Assembly (NCBI GenBank): GCA_018267315.1
Contig: JAFDYS010000060.1
Span: 1-49,290 of the forward strand
Source of the DNA: Bacteroidota bacterium
Lineage (GTDB): Bacteria > Bacteroidota > Bacteroidia > Chitinophagales > UBA10324
Length of the DNA stretch: 49,290 nt
Reading direction: 5' to 3'
Below, one piece after another: positions 15,763 through 24,755 of this stretch (the stretch's first letter is position 1; the number at the start of each line of letters is the position of its first letter). The position numbers and the translations under genes were made by a program. The notes beneath the pieces are model-generated. The model had not been told where the DNA came from. It saw only the letters and a list, made by a program, of their open reading frames with translations, and did not search any database.

Positions 15763-16125
15763 ATGAAAATCCTGATTGCCGCTATTCTCGTACTCATGAT
15801 GGTTACAGCTGATGCGCAAACCATCACACCTAATGAGGCCAAATCTCACCTTGGTCAATCCGTTACTGTATGCGGGCAAATAACCAGCGCTCAGTTTATC
15901 AGCCAGATGGACGGGCATCCCACCTTCCTGGGCTACGGGAATCTGTTTCCAAACCATTCCTTCGCCATCGTGATCATGGAAAATGAGCTGGTCACCTTTC
16001 CATACAATCCGGCCGACCTGAAGAATCTGAATGTATGTGTGAAAGGAAAAGTGGAGATGTATGCCGGAAAGCCGTCCATCCTAGTGAAGGATCCCGCGCA
16101 GATCAACCGCGTTCCTGAAAATTGA
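15763..16125 (+). CDS. Exported OB-fold-like protein
   Basis: 120 residues. Signal peptide 1-19 (MKILIAAILVLMMVTADAQ). The mature part has ITPNEAKSHLGQSVTVCGQI, GHPTFLGYGNLFPNHSFAIV, and VCVKGKVEMYAGKPSILVKD: a strand-rich pattern with a V-x-G-K-V-x-x-Y-x-G-x-P-x-I motif as in small nucleic-acid-binding-like OB folds found beside or fused to exported nucleases in Bacteroidota. The two Cys (VCGQI and VCVKG) may form a disulfide. No nuclease is adjacent here. Function unknown; ligand binding in the periplasm is the best guess. Confidence 0.65.
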   Translation: MKILIAAILVLMMVTADAQTITPNEAKSHLGQSVTVCGQITSAQFISQMDGHPTFLGYGNLFPNHSFAIVIMENELVTFPYNPADLKNLNVCVKGKVEMYAGKPSILVKDPAQINRVPEN

Positions 16126-16229
16126 ATTGCCCTGCGGGGACTTGAACCTTGCGCAGGTCTGCTGAAAATTTCTCACTTCAGGTTTGTTACGGTTATCTAA
16201 TGTGCGGTTACAAATGCAAAGCGAAATAG

Positions 16230-17309
16230 TCAGGCGGGTTCCATTTGTTGCCCATAGAATTTCTTCCGTAGCCAAAAGGCCACATTCACCAGTGCGATCA
16301 GCGCCGGTACCTCAACCAACGGTCCGATAACCCCTGCAAATGCTTCACCGCTGTTGATCCCAAACACACCTATTGATACGGCAATCGCCAATTCAAAATT
16401 GTTGCCGGCCGCGGTAAAGGAAAGTGCCGCGCTCTGCGAATAATCGGCGCCCATTCTTTTCCCGATCATGAATGTGATCATGAACATGATGATAAAGTAA
16501 ATCACCAGCGGAATGGCTATTCGGATCACATCCATCGGAATCTGTACGATCAGCCCGCCTTTCAAACTGAACATGGCGATAATGGTAAACAACAATGCCA
16601 TCAAAGTGACGGGACTTATTTTAGGAATGAACACATTCAAATACCACGAATCTCCTTTGATTTTTCTCAGCAACAACCGGGTTAAGAAACCGGCAAGAAA
16701 CGGGATGCCCAGATATATAAAAACGCTGTGGGCAATCTCATTAATACTGATGTCCACTTCCCAACCCTTCAATCCAAAGTAGGGAGGAAGTACAGTGATA
16801 AACAGCCAGGCAAATACGCTGTAAAACAAAACCTGAAAAATGCTGTTGAACGCCACCAGTCCGGCGGCATATTCGCGATGGCCTTCCGCCAGTTCATTCC
16901 ATACGATCACCATGGCAATGCAGCGGGCAATACCGATCATGATGAGTCCAATCATGTATTCGGGGAAATCTCTTAAAAAGGTTATGGCCAATACAAACAT
17001 CAGCACCGGCCCAATGAGCCAATTCATGGTTAGGGACAGGAACAGGATTTTAATATTCCTGAAAACCTTACCCAACTCTTCATATCTCACCTTGGCCAGC
17101 GGCGGATACATCATAAGGATTAAGCCAATGGCAATGGGAATATTGGTTGTGCCGGATTGAAATGAATTGATGAACGATGCTGCGCCCGGCATCAAATATC
17201 CAATACCCACACCCAATGCCATAGCAAGAAAAATCCAAAGAGTGAGATAACGGTCAAGGAATCCCAACTTTTTCCTGCCCGTCACCGGATTGCAGTCATG
17301 CGCGCTCAT
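16230..17309 (-). CDS. acr3: Arsenite efflux transporter, ACR3 family
   Basis: 359 residues with ten predicted membrane helices. [20 protein letters not shown] is the typical start, and [17 protein letters not shown] contains the conserved Cys and charged residues of the ACR3 (BART-superfamily) arsenite/H+ antiporters; [16 protein letters not shown] and [18 protein letters not shown] are the late helices. It exports As(III) made by the reductase encoded just upstream: its first codons overlap the end of arsC by 14 bases, so the genes are coupled. The order arsR-arsC-acr3 on the minus strand makes a complete minimal arsenic resistance operon. Confidence 0.95.
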   Translation of the reverse strand: MSAHDCNPVTGRKKLGFLDRYLTLWIFLAMALGVGIGYLMPGAASFINSFQSGTTNIPIAIGLILMMYPPLAKVRYEELGKVFRNIKILFLSLTMNWLIGPVLMFVLAITFLRDFPEYMIGLIMIGIARCIAMVIVWNELAEGHREYAAGLVAFNSIFQVLFYSVFAWLFITVLPPYFGLKGWEVDISINEIAHSVFIYLGIPFLAGFLTRLLLRKIKGDSWYLNVFIPKISPVTLMALLFTIIAMFSLKGGLIVQIPMDVIRIAIPLVIYFIIMFMITFMIGKRMGADYSQSAALSFTAAGNNFELAIAVSIGVFGINSGEAFAGVIGPLVEVPALIALVNVAFWLRKKFYGQQMEPA

Positions 17310-17739
17310 GCAGGTTCAGTTGTTCGATGAAATTCTGTATCTCATCTCTTATTTCATTTCGCACGATGCGGGTGGCGGCCAGTTGTTCTTCGCGCGTTCC
17401 GGTAAATGAGGAAGGATCGGCAAAACTCCAATTGATTTTTTGATGAACACCCGGAAATACGGGGCATCGTGCGGCGCTTGCTTCATCGCAGACCGTAATC
17501 ACGTAATGGTACAACCGGCCTTCTTTGAAAAAATCAAATACATCATGAGTTAGATTATTTGAAATGTCTATTCCGTCTTCCTTCATCACCTCTATCGCCA
17601 GTGGGTTCAGGGTGCCTGCTTCAAGTCCTGCACTTTCGACGGCGAATTTTTCTCCGCCAAATTTTTTCAGGTATGCTTCTGCCATCTGGCTTCTAGCAGA
17701 ATTATGAATGCAGATAAACAGCACTTTGATTTTATTCAT
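17296..17739 (-). CDS. arsC: Arsenate reductase, thioredoxin-coupled type
   Basis: 147 residues of the low-molecular-weight phosphatase-like ArsC family. The P-loop CIHNSARS places the catalytic Cys at residue 10 and Arg at 16; the relay cysteines of the triple-Cys mechanism fall at 84 and 92 ([11 protein letters not shown]). The [12 protein letters not shown] segment carries the general-acid Asp. It reduces arsenate to arsenite, with electrons from thioredoxin, for export by ACR3. It lies 12 bases after arsR. Nothing suggests inactivation. Confidence 0.94.
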   Translation of the reverse strand: MNKIKVLFICIHNSARSQMAEAYLKKFGGEKFAVESAGLEAGTLNPLAIEVMKEDGIDISNNLTHDVFDFFKEGRLYHYVITVCDEASAARCPVFPGVHQKINWSFADPSSFTGTREEQLAATRIVRNEIRDEIQNFIEQLNLHERA

Positions 17740-17751
17740 GATTGTCGTGGA

Positions 17752-18084
17752 TTAGCAACATTTGGGATTATTGGAGTTGGTGTTTGTAAAAAACTCGTTG
17801 AAGGTTTTTTCAAACCGATCAAAGGTTTTCCAATTGATGCAGTAGCAAGATTTGGGACCATCTATCGTGCCGGTGATGAGTTCCGCTTTGAGTAATTCTT
17901 TGAGATGTTGTGAAACGGTGGATTGTGCCAGGGGCAGTACTTCTACTATTTCACCGCAAATGCACGTTTCGCGCTTAGCAATCGCTTTGAGAATGGCCAC
18001 CCGCGCCGGATGACTGATTGCATTGGCAAAGGACGCCAATTCATTCTCCTTGTTGCTGAAGGCAGCTTTTTTGTTTTGAGCCAT
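17752..18084 (-). CDS. arsR: ArsR-family repressor
   Basis: 110 residues with winged helix-turn-helix ([40 protein letters not shown] as recognition region). The As(III) ligands are likely C41 and C43 in [10 protein letters not shown], the ELCVCDL-type position of ArsR sensors. More Cys occur at 80 and 82 (SCYC) and at the very C-terminus (CC, 109-110), an extra thiol set that could help metalloid binding. It controls its own operon; a palindrome upstream encloses the promoter -7 box. Confidence 0.93.
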   Translation of the reverse strand: MAQNKKAAFSNKENELASFANAISHPARVAILKAIAKRETCICGEIVEVLPLAQSTVSQHLKELLKAELITGTIDGPKSCYCINWKTFDRFEKTFNEFFTNTNSNNPKCC

Positions 18085-18096
18085 GTATTTATTTAA

Positions 18097-18114
18097 TATC
18101 GCAAATATACGATA
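18097..18114 (-). promoter_or_regulatory. ars operator overlapping the -7 box
   Basis: TATCG (18097-18101) and CGATA (18110-18114) form a perfect inverted repeat. The eight bases between them read TATATTTG on the minus strand, an exact TAnnTTTG -7 box. A bound ArsR dimer would therefore cover the promoter. The box is 18 bases from the arsR ATG. Confidence 0.8.
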
Positions 18115-18246
18115 AAGGGAGTTGCAGTTGAAGACCGGATGCGATCATACCACCAATTGCTTATTTTCCATCAAATACATTGGTAATGAAATTCGGGAAA
18201 GAGTGAATCTTCAAATCAATTTATCTTGCAGTCAAATTCATGTTTG

Positions 18247-18717
18247 ATGCCGCTGGAAATCGGAGCCGAAGCACCGGATTTTACTCTTTACAATACGGAG
18301 AAAAAGAAAGTTTCCCTGAGCGAATACCGGGGGAAGAATGTGGTGCTGCTCTTTTTCCCGCTGGCGTTTTCAAGAATTTGCACGAAGGAACTTTGTGAGA
18401 TGAGCGAGAACTATTCTTATTATGAAACACTCAATTCAGAAGTGATTGGCATCAGCGTTGACTCGCTTTACACCAATGGTAAATTCAAAGAACTGAACCA
18501 GATACATTTCCCGCTGCTTTCCGATTTCAATAAACAGGTTTCAAAAGCGTACGATGCGCTCATGGAGGAATTCGGATTCGATTACCAGGGTGTGTCACGC
18601 AGAGCCACTTTTGTTATTGACCGGAACGGAAAACTGGTTTATCAGGAAATACTCGCTTCGCCGGGTGATTATCCTGACATGCAAAAACTGAAAGAAGTTG
18701 TCGCATCACTGAAATAG
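18247..18717 (+). CDS. Peroxiredoxin (AhpE/BCP-like)
   Basis: 156 residues from the ATG at 18247; an in-frame TTG seven codons earlier is possible but less likely. AlkylHydroperoxide reductase/TSA fold: APDFTLYNTEKKKVSLSEYR, then FFPLAFSRICTKELCEMSEN with the peroxidatic Cys at 45 and a second Cys at 50, and later RRATFVIDRNGKLVY. The LAFSRICTKELC motif is nearest the 1-Cys/atypical 2-Cys AhpE group. It reduces hydroperoxides using thiol donors. It is transcribed away from the ars operon. Confidence 0.9.
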   Translation: MPLEIGAEAPDFTLYNTEKKKVSLSEYRGKNVVLLFFPLAFSRICTKELCEMSENYSYYETLNSEVIGISVDSLYTNGKFKELNQIHFPLLSDFNKQVSKAYDALMEEFGFDYQGVSRRATFVIDRNGKLVYQEILASPGDYPDMQKLKEVVASLK

Positions 18718-18757
18718 CTGTACTTTTAAAATCCGTCTAAAACCCAAAATTCATCCT

Positions 18758-19651
18758 ATGAAAAAAAATGTTACACTAATTGCTTTCATTTGTTTGATGC
18801 TGAGTTACCATGCTAACTCCCAGGTGGTGCCCAATGCCGGTCTGGAAGTGTGGAACAACATCATCCTTTACGAAGATCCCGCAAACTGGAGCAGCCCCAA
18901 TCAGCTTACCTCTATTCTGGGAATCACTCCGGTAACCAAATCAACAGATGCTGCCAGCGGAACGTATGCTGCCAAGTTAGTGGGAGCTTACATTGATCAG
19001 TTTCAGCTCACGGTGCCCGGCGCCATTGGAACCGGCACCATTGATGCCACCACACAATCATTTAAAGGCGGCTTTCCGCTGAATGGAAATAATCCTCAGG
19101 CACTCATCGGATATTATAAATACGCTCCGGTTTCAACGGATTCATGCCTTATTTTTTCAGTCCTGTTCCACTGGGATGCCGTGAACAGCAAGCGTGATAC
19201 CACCGCTATCGCATTTTATAGCAGTGGAGTGGTTGAAAACTACACGCTGTTCTCAGCGCCTTTTATTCCGCTTAGCGGTGAAACGCCGGACTCAGCCATC
19301 ATTATTATTTCTACATCCAAGGACATCCTCACGGCGCAGGCCGGAAGTACCATGTATGTTGATGATATTGATTTGTCCAATGCTGTTGGTGTAAGCGAAA
19401 CTCCCGTGGTTGCAGTAAAAATGTATCCGAATCCGGCAGATGAAACCATTTCCTTCCAGATACCCAATGAGTGGAATGTTAAGGAAGTGGAAGTTGTAAA
19501 TGTTGGCGGAACATTAGTGAAAACCTTTGCTGCATCTGCCGGTGATTTCACCATGGGCATCAAACAATTTGCACCGGGGCTTTACCTCTGTCAGTTAAAG
19601 GATCAGTCTGGTAAAGTGGTTGCCACCGGAAAGTTTTCGGTGAAGCATTAG
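18758..19651 (+). CDS. Secreted PCMD-like protein with T9SS sorting domain
   Basis: 297 residues. Signal peptide 1-21 (ends YHANSQ). The mature part opens with NAGLEVWNNIILYEDPANWS, a pattern typical of Bacteroidota carbohydrate-binding-like jelly-roll domains, and has GTYAAKLVG, SVLFHWDAVNSKRDTTAIAF and GSTMYVDDIDLSN, the last being the usual final strand of such domains. Residues about 222-297 (VKMYPNPADETISFQ, GLYLCQLKDQSGKV) are the T9SS type A signal. Likely surface-exposed or released; the ligand is unknown. It is followed at once by a strong terminator. Confidence 0.78.
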   Translation: MKKNVTLIAFICLMLSYHANSQVVPNAGLEVWNNIILYEDPANWSSPNQLTSILGITPVTKSTDAASGTYAAKLVGAYIDQFQLTVPGAIGTGTIDATTQSFKGGFPLNGNNPQALIGYYKYAPVSTDSCLIFSVLFHWDAVNSKRDTTAIAFYSSGVVENYTLFSAPFIPLSGETPDSAIIIISTSKDILTAQAGSTMYVDDIDLSNAVGVSETPVVAVKMYPNPADETISFQIPNEWNVKEVEVVNVGGTLVKTFAASAGDFTMGIKQFAPGLYLCQLKDQSGKVVATGKFSVKH

Positions 19652-19673
19652 TGAGAAATTCAAACATCCTGAG

Positions 19674-19705
19674 GAGCCCGCAAAGTCAGCGGGCTCTTTC
19701 ATTTT
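19674..19705 (+). terminator. Terminator between convergent genes
   Basis: Perfect 8-bp GC-rich stem GAGCCCGC (19674-19681) with GCGGGCTC (19689-19696), loop of seven, followed by TTTCATTTT. It ends the gene at 18758-19651; the T tract overlaps the 3' end of the convergent DUF423 gene. Confidence 0.88.
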
Positions 19706-20076
19706 ACGGCCGTGTAAGTACCGGCAGCCAGTGCGGTCCAACCGGCGAGGAAGAATAATCCGCCGATGGGGGTAAGGATTCCAAAATAGGAGAGTGTGGA
19801 AATAAGAGCGAGTACATAAAGACTTCCAGAAAAGAAAATAATTCCGGTAAAGAACAGCCACCCGCTGATGCGAATCCATTTGCCGGCAAGTCTTTCACTC
19901 AGGATGGCAGCTGCAAGGATGGCCAGTGAATGATAAAACTGGTATTCCACTCCGGTGTGGTAGATGCGCAATTGCTCCTCATCCAGAATTTCACGGAGTG
20001 TATGCGCGCCGAAAGCACCAAAAGCCACAGCGAGACCGCCACAAATACTTCCCGTCAATAAAAGAGATCTGCTCAT
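19699..20076 (-). CDS. DUF423 membrane protein
   Basis: 125 residues, four membrane helices. The opening GSICGGLAVAFGAFGAHTL followed by RIYHTGVEYQFYHSLAILA is the DUF423 (YgdD-like) signature. The last part, PIGGLFFLAGWTALA, is also typical. Function unknown; it is a widespread inner-membrane protein of about 125 residues. It is divergent from the cobalamin adenosyltransferase with 83 bases between starts. Confidence 0.92.
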   Translation of the reverse strand: MSRSLLLTGSICGGLAVAFGAFGAHTLREILDEEQLRIYHTGVEYQFYHSLAILAAAILSERLAGKWIRISGWLFFTGIIFFSGSLYVLALISTLSYFGILTPIGGLFFLAGWTALAAGTYTAVK

Positions 20077-20159
20077 GAAAAAAATTTCACCGAAGATAGA
20101 ACCGCGGCTTCAATCAATTTTTTGGATATTGGGCTTCAATTGATTCAAGTGGTTCAATC

Positions 20160-20711
20160 ATGAAAATCTACACCAAGAAGGGTGATACCGGCACCACACA
20201 ACTGCTGGGCGGCTCGCGGATATCAAAAGGGCATCTGCGTATTGATGCTTATGGAACGGTTGATGAACTCAATTCATGGCTCGGTCTGGTGAGAGACCAG
20301 TTGAATGACGAACAGTCCTCTGCGGTGCTGAAAGAAATTCAGGATCGCTTGTTCACGATCGGATCGCTGCTGGCATCGGATAAAGAGGGCAGCAAGATGA
20401 TTATTCCTGATTTAAATGAGGAGGATGTAAAAAGACTGGAGGATGAGATGGATGCCATGGATAAGTCACTCCCCGAACTGAAATCATTTGTATTACCGGG
20501 GGGGTATACACCCAATTCCATTTGCCATATAGCACGGTGCGTTTGCCGGCGAGCGGAACGGGCCATTGTGATTCTGCATCAGCAACAACCGGTTGATGAA
20601 CTTGTTCTCAAATACATAAACCGCCTTTCAGATTATTTATTTGTGCTGGCCCGCAAGACATCAAAAGATCACGGCGTGGCTGAAATTATGTGGCAAGGTC
20701 GAAAGCGCTGA
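20160..20711 (+). CDS. pduO: Cob(I)alamin adenosyltransferase, PduO type
   Basis: 183 residues. The N-terminal ATP-binding motif is KKGDTGTTQLLGGSRISK (residues 5-22), followed by DAYGTVDELNSWLGL (30-44) and, near the C-terminus, the helix SICHIARCVCRRAERAIV with the conserved Arg residues. The enzyme adds the adenosyl group to reduced cobalamin to make coenzyme B12. No B12-dependent enzyme or corrin gene is nearby, so this is probably for salvaged cobalamin. Confidence 0.94.
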   Translation: MKIYTKKGDTGTTQLLGGSRISKGHLRIDAYGTVDELNSWLGLVRDQLNDEQSSAVLKEIQDRLFTIGSLLASDKEGSKMIIPDLNEEDVKRLEDEMDAMDKSLPELKSFVLPGGYTPNSICHIARCVCRRAERAIVILHQQQPVDELVLKYINRLSDYLFVLARKTSKDHGVAEIMWQGRKR

Positions 20712-20745
20712 ATGCTTACGAATTTAAATCATGTCCACGTTGATT

Positions 20746-20774
20746 TTGTTATGTGAGCTATTCGTTTATTTTTG
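20746..20774 (+). promoter_or_regulatory. Promoter of the DUF2795 gene (TTG-N18-TATTTTTG)
   Basis: TTG at 20746-20748 and TATTTTTG at 20767-20774 are 18 bases apart, a full match to the Bacteroidota promoter. Transcription would start about 27 bases before the ATG at 20808. Confidence 0.7.
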
Positions 20775-20807
20775 CGGGAAATTAAAAAAACCTCACTCGA
20801 GACGTAG

Positions 20808-21029
20808 ATGTATTGGACTCTTGAATTGGCAAGTTATCTCGAAGACGCTCCTTGGCCGGCAACTAAAGATGAACTTATTGACTTCTGCATTCGCTCCGGC
20901 GCACCGGTTGAAGTAATCGAAAACCTGCAGGAACTGGAGGATGAAACCGAAGTGTATGAAGGCATAGAGGACATCTGGCCGGATTATCCTACACACGATG
21001 ACTTTTTCTTTAATGAAGATGAGTATTGA
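20808..21029 (+). CDS. DUF2795 small acidic protein
   Basis: 73 residues, very acidic (about 25 Asp/Glu). MYWTLELASYLEDAPWPATK is followed by DELIDFCIRSGAPVEVIENL and an acidic tail IWPDYPTHDDFFFNEDEY. The helical core with WPATKDELI fits DUF2795, and the whole sequence looks like a form that is strongly conserved across Bacteroidota. Function unknown. It has its own promoter; the upstream gene ends 96 bases before. Confidence 0.9.
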   Translation: MYWTLELASYLEDAPWPATKDELIDFCIRSGAPVEVIENLQELEDETEVYEGIEDIWPDYPTHDDFFFNEDEY

Positions 21030-21072
21030 CGTGCGATGGTCTTTCTGAAGGCAAACTGCCCGGGAAAGAGCA

Positions 21073-22839
21073 TCAACTCTTCACTGTTTTCCCCTTCTTA
21101 TCGATCATCTTATCCTGCAGCAGCGATACTCTGGGGTTTTTGGGATCAGTCACTTTTGTCATCACTTTGGCGCGCCCTTGTACGAAAGACAAGGCGTAAT
21201 CATATTGTGCCTTGATCACCCACTTGCCGGTTCGATCTATGTAACCCCATTTACCTGTTTCATCAGCCACAGGTGCAAGTGTTTCACTGAATGATCCGGC
21301 TTTATTGAATTTTGGTTGAATGACCCACTTGCCGGTTTTATCAATGAAACCATACAAACCGGTTTCAGGTGATTTTGCTGAAGCCAACCCTTCACTGAAT
21401 GATCCGGCATCAGCAAATACGGGTTTTATCACTTCTTCACCTTTGGTATTGATGAAACCATATCCCACGCTGTTTATTTTCACGAGCGCCAGTCCCTCAT
21501 TGAATTCAAACGCATCATCATAGGTAGGTTTCACGGTCCATTCACCAAACCGGTTGATGAAACCATATTTGCAGCTGTCTTTGGCGCAATTGCCGATGGC
21601 GACGAGGGCATGCCCGTCAAAAAAATCACTCGCTTCTGTCCACGGGTAGCGGTTTACCAGGGTTCCATCCACACAGGCATACAGGTAAGGGCATTTTTCT
21701 TTTCCGCATGGCAGCTTAACTGCTGAAACGCCATTGAAAACCGGTGCAGCTTCTGTGAATTGGGCCCTGAAAATCGTGTCGCGTGATTGAAAATCCACAA
21801 AGCCGTACAACCCATCTTTCCTGAATCGTTCATACTGCCGTGTTGCCAGTTTCATGTCACGCTGCACCCGCTTGGGATTCGGATAATCGGGATACTTGAT
21901 CATGAATTTCCGGAAAACATCCGCAGTATAGAAAGGCGTTTCTATTTGGTAGATTCTTTCCCATGCTTTCGGAACATTTCTGTTTCCGGGAAAGTCCGCA
22001 ATGAATTTTTTATAACCGTCAACATCATTGGCCCTGGTGGCAATGGCATAAACACTGTCTTCAGCCACATGTACAAAAGGACTGTTGGGATTTGCGTCGG
22101 CAAATGCGAGATAAGATTCAATGGTATGGGCACGGGTGAAGTCAAGGAAGTATAACCGCTGATAATTGTCCCGGGCCCGTCCTGCATAAGGACTGTACGG
22201 GTATTTATCAATAAACATGCGGTATGATTGCCACGTACTGTCTGCAGTTTGTTCTTTGTAAAACAATTTATCGTAGAGAGATTTTGCCGCCGGAACTTCA
22301 ACGGCATCAGGATAGGATTCATAGAAATTTTTGAGCGCTGCGGCGCTATTCGATTTAAGGGCTTCCTTGAATGCCAGTTCATTTCTGTGTTCCGTGGCTA
22401 TGGAAAGCTTGGGAGACGAAGTGTAAACTGAAATGAAATGATTCCATGATTCCAGTGTGTTGCCTGATTCCGCCACCTGATATGCTTCATCATTGATTCG
22501 TTCCTGAAGCTCTTTCACTGTGAATTCACGCCAGCCGGAAGATGACTGAAGTTTCTCAAGTTCTTTGGTTTTGTATTCTTTCTTCAACCCCTCAGCACTT
22601 TTTAGCATGTATTTGTTTGCCGAATCCAGGTTGTATCCGGAATAGTCATGTGAACTATACATCTGTGCAAGCAGGAAATGCGCCCCGGGATTTTCACTTT
22701 CATCTTCCAGCACGCCATACAACTGCTGGGCGGCCACATCATATTTGCCACGGTTTATAGAATTCAACCCTTTCTTAAGTGATTGTCCAAGGGTGAAGAG
22801 TGGTATGAGACAAAGGAGCAGCAGTAGATGAACTCGCAT
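21073..22839 (-). CDS. Exported TPR and WG-repeat protein
   Basis: 588 residues from the ATG at 22839, chosen because it starts a signal peptide (MRVHLLLLLCLIPLFTLGQ). Residues about 20-345 are helical with TPR-like repeats (LNSINRGKYDVAAQQLYGVL; repeated SYLAFADANPNSPF-type motifs, F-I-x-x-Y/F-P-x-S-P). The C-terminal 240 residues hold at least five WG (beta-leucine-like) repeats: GLYGFVDFQ, YGFINRFGEWTVKP, YGFINTKGEEVIKP, YGFIDKTGKWVIQP, WGYIDRTGKWVIKA. WG proteins are widespread with unknown ligands; the TPR part suggests a scaffold. Next gene downstream is DUF2795, convergent. Confidence 0.88.
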   Translation of the reverse strand: MRVHLLLLLCLIPLFTLGQSLKKGLNSINRGKYDVAAQQLYGVLEDESENPGAHFLLAQMYSSHDYSGYNLDSANKYMLKSAEGLKKEYKTKELEKLQSSSGWREFTVKELQERINDEAYQVAESGNTLESWNHFISVYTSSPKLSIATEHRNELAFKEALKSNSAAALKNFYESYPDAVEVPAAKSLYDKLFYKEQTADSTWQSYRMFIDKYPYSPYAGRARDNYQRLYFLDFTRAHTIESYLAFADANPNSPFVHVAEDSVYAIATRANDVDGYKKFIADFPGNRNVPKAWERIYQIETPFYTADVFRKFMIKYPDYPNPKRVQRDMKLATRQYERFRKDGLYGFVDFQSRDTIFRAQFTEAAPVFNGVSAVKLPCGKEKCPYLYACVDGTLVNRYPWTEASDFFDGHALVAIGNCAKDSCKYGFINRFGEWTVKPTYDDAFEFNEGLALVKINSVGYGFINTKGEEVIKPVFADAGSFSEGLASAKSPETGLYGFIDKTGKWVIQPKFNKAGSFSETLAPVADETGKWGYIDRTGKWVIKAQYDYALSFVQGRAKVMTKVTDPKNPRVSLLQDKMIDKKGKTVKS

Positions 22840-22961
22840 TCGGGTCACGTCGTATTCCGACCGCAAAATGCAAAATATAGGTGAATTGTTGGTAAAAGAG
22901 TTACCAAAAAAGGGGTAAAAAATTAACAAGACGGAGAGTCCGGAAACAGCGTAGGCGGCGG

Positions 22962-24392
22962 CTAATTTGCCTTTACCTCGCTCACCAGTTTTTGCAGCGT
23001 GGCCTTGGCGTCACCAAACAGCATCCGCGTCTTGGGTGAATAGAATAATTCGTTCTCTATACCTGCATAACCGGGATTCATGCTTCGTTTCATCACAATC
23101 ACGTTCTGCGCATTCTCCACATCCAGGATGGGCATGCCGTAAATGGGAGAGGCAGGGTCAGTTTTTGCGGCAGGATTCACCACATCATTGGCGCCAACCA
23201 CGATCACCACATCTGTCGTCGGGAATTCATTGTTTGCATCTTCCATTTCAAGCAGCTTGTCGTAGGAAACATCGGCTTCAGCCAGGAGGACGTTCATGTG
23301 CCCGGGCATTCGACCGGCAACCGGGTGAATAGCGTATTTCATTTCCACCCCTTTCTCTTCCAGTATTTTTTCCAGCTCATGAACGGTATGCTGCGCCTGT
23401 GCCACAGCAAGTCCGTAGCCGGGCACCACCATCACTTTCTTAGAGTAACTCAGTAACACGGCGGCATCACTGAGGGAAATTTCCTTCACCGTGCCTTTTT
23501 CTTTTGCGCCGGCTGCGGCTTTGGCACCACCACCGAAGTTACCGATGATCACATTCAGAAGCGACCGGTTCATGGCGCGGCACATGAGGATGGTGAGGAT
23601 GGTACCCGCACTGCCGACGAGGATACCGCCGGTGAGCATGATCTGGTTGTGATAAATGAAACCTCCGCATGCTGCGGCCACTCCGGTGAATGAGTTCAAC
23701 AGGGAAATGACCACCGGCATATCGGCACCACCAATCGGTAATACAAACAGCACGCCGTAGAGCAAACACATGGCGGCCATGATGCCGAGCAGCATCATGT
23801 TTTGTACAGGAGTGAGTGTAATGTAAACACCTACGGCAACGGTAATAAGCAACAGTCCCATGTTGATGTATGTCTGACCGGGAAAAACTTTGTCACCGAT
23901 ATTTCCATTCAGTTTTCCGAAGGCAATCATGCTGCCTGCAAATGATACACTGCCGATGAGCATTCCGGCCATGGTTACCGCCGTGAGATTCCACGCTTCA
24001 GGATTATAGTGGCTTTGGTATTCGATAATTGAAATGATGGCAGCACAAGCGCCCCCCATCCCGTTAAAGAGTGAAACCATCTGCGGCATGGCCGTCATCT
24101 TCACCTTCAGAGCGGCATACCATCCCACGATAGAGCCGATGATGATACCTGAAAAAATCCAAACGTAGTTGTGAAGGTGCTGGCGCGAACCGTCTTCTTC
24201 CTGCGTGCGATATAGGAAAATCGTGGTAAAGATGGCCAGCGTCATTCCCGCTGCTGCCACGAGGTTACCGCGGCGGGCCGTTTCTGGATTTGAAAGCATC
24301 TTCAGTCCGAAAATGAATGTTACGGATCCAATAATGTAGCTCAACCAGAGAATAATATCCAACAAGTCAAACGCAGCAAGGGTAGTAGGCAT
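22962..24392 (-). CDS. pntB: NAD(P) transhydrogenase subunit beta
   Basis: 476 residues. The first ~280 residues form about nine membrane helices, with MVSLFNGMGGACAA and the helix with HNPEAWNLTAVTM; the C-terminal ~190 residues are the NADP(H)-binding domain III, with VVPGYGLAVAQAQHTVHEL, HPVAGRMPGHMNVLLAEA and IVVGANDVVNPAAKTDP, the nucleotide contacts seen in proton-translocating transhydrogenases. It uses the proton gradient to move hydride from NADH to NADP+. Last gene of the pntAA-pntAB-pntB operon, starting five bases after pntAB. Confidence 0.96.
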   Translation of the reverse strand: MPTTLAAFDLLDIILWLSYIIGSVTFIFGLKMLSNPETARRGNLVAAAGMTLAIFTTIFLYRTQEEDGSRQHLHNYVWIFSGIIIGSIVGWYAALKVKMTAMPQMVSLFNGMGGACAAIISIIEYQSHYNPEAWNLTAVTMAGMLIGSVSFAGSMIAFGKLNGNIGDKVFPGQTYINMGLLLITVAVGVYITLTPVQNMMLLGIMAAMCLLYGVLFVLPIGGADMPVVISLLNSFTGVAAACGGFIYHNQIMLTGGILVGSAGTILTILMCRAMNRSLLNVIIGNFGGGAKAAAGAKEKGTVKEISLSDAAVLLSYSKKVMVVPGYGLAVAQAQHTVHELEKILEEKGVEMKYAIHPVAGRMPGHMNVLLAEADVSYDKLLEMEDANNEFPTTDVVIVVGANDVVNPAAKTDPASPIYGMPILDVENAQNVIVMKRSMNPGYAGIENELFYSPKTRMLFGDAKATLQKLVSEVKAN

Positions 24393-24397
24393 AACTC

Positions 24398-24700
24398 TTA
24401 TTTTTTCTTTTTAAACATTTCAAGCATGCGATTGGTGACCACAAATCCGCCGACCACATTCAGCGTTCCGAGGATGACTGCAAAGAAGCCGAGGACGATG
24501 GTGAGCATCTCATGCGCTTCACCCATTACAATGATGGAACCGATGATCACCACGCCGTGAATCGCATTCGCACCCGACATGAGCGGGGTATGCAGCACGG
24601 TGGGCACGTGGGAGATCACTTCGATGCCGAGGAAAACAGAGAGGATGATGATGAAAACCATCTCGCGGTTTTCATAGAGGAAGTTCAGAAGTTGTTCCAT
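24398..24700 (-). CDS. pntAB: NAD(P) transhydrogenase subunit alpha, part 2 (membrane)
   Basis: 100 residues with three hydrophobic helices (about 14-30, 44-65, 67-92) and the conserved motif SHVPTVLHTPLMSGANAIHG, characteristic of the alpha-subunit membrane part (domain II). In many bacteria PntA is split in two chains as here. It sits 55 bases after pntAA and five before pntB, so a three-chain enzyme is expected. Confidence 0.95.
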   Translation of the reverse strand: MEQLLNFLYENREMVFIIILSVFLGIEVISHVPTVLHTPLMSGANAIHGVVIIGSIIVMGEAHEMLTIVLGFFAVILGTLNVVGGFVVTNRMLEMFKKKK

Positions 24701-24755
24701 TTGGAATTTGCGATTGAAAATTTTAAGTCAGTTCAGTATTCAAATACAAAAGAGC

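Noticed and set aside
15609..15812. Plus-strand open frame of 67 codons
   Set aside because: Overlaps the signal peptide of the OB-fold-like gene in another frame and shows no family resemblance.
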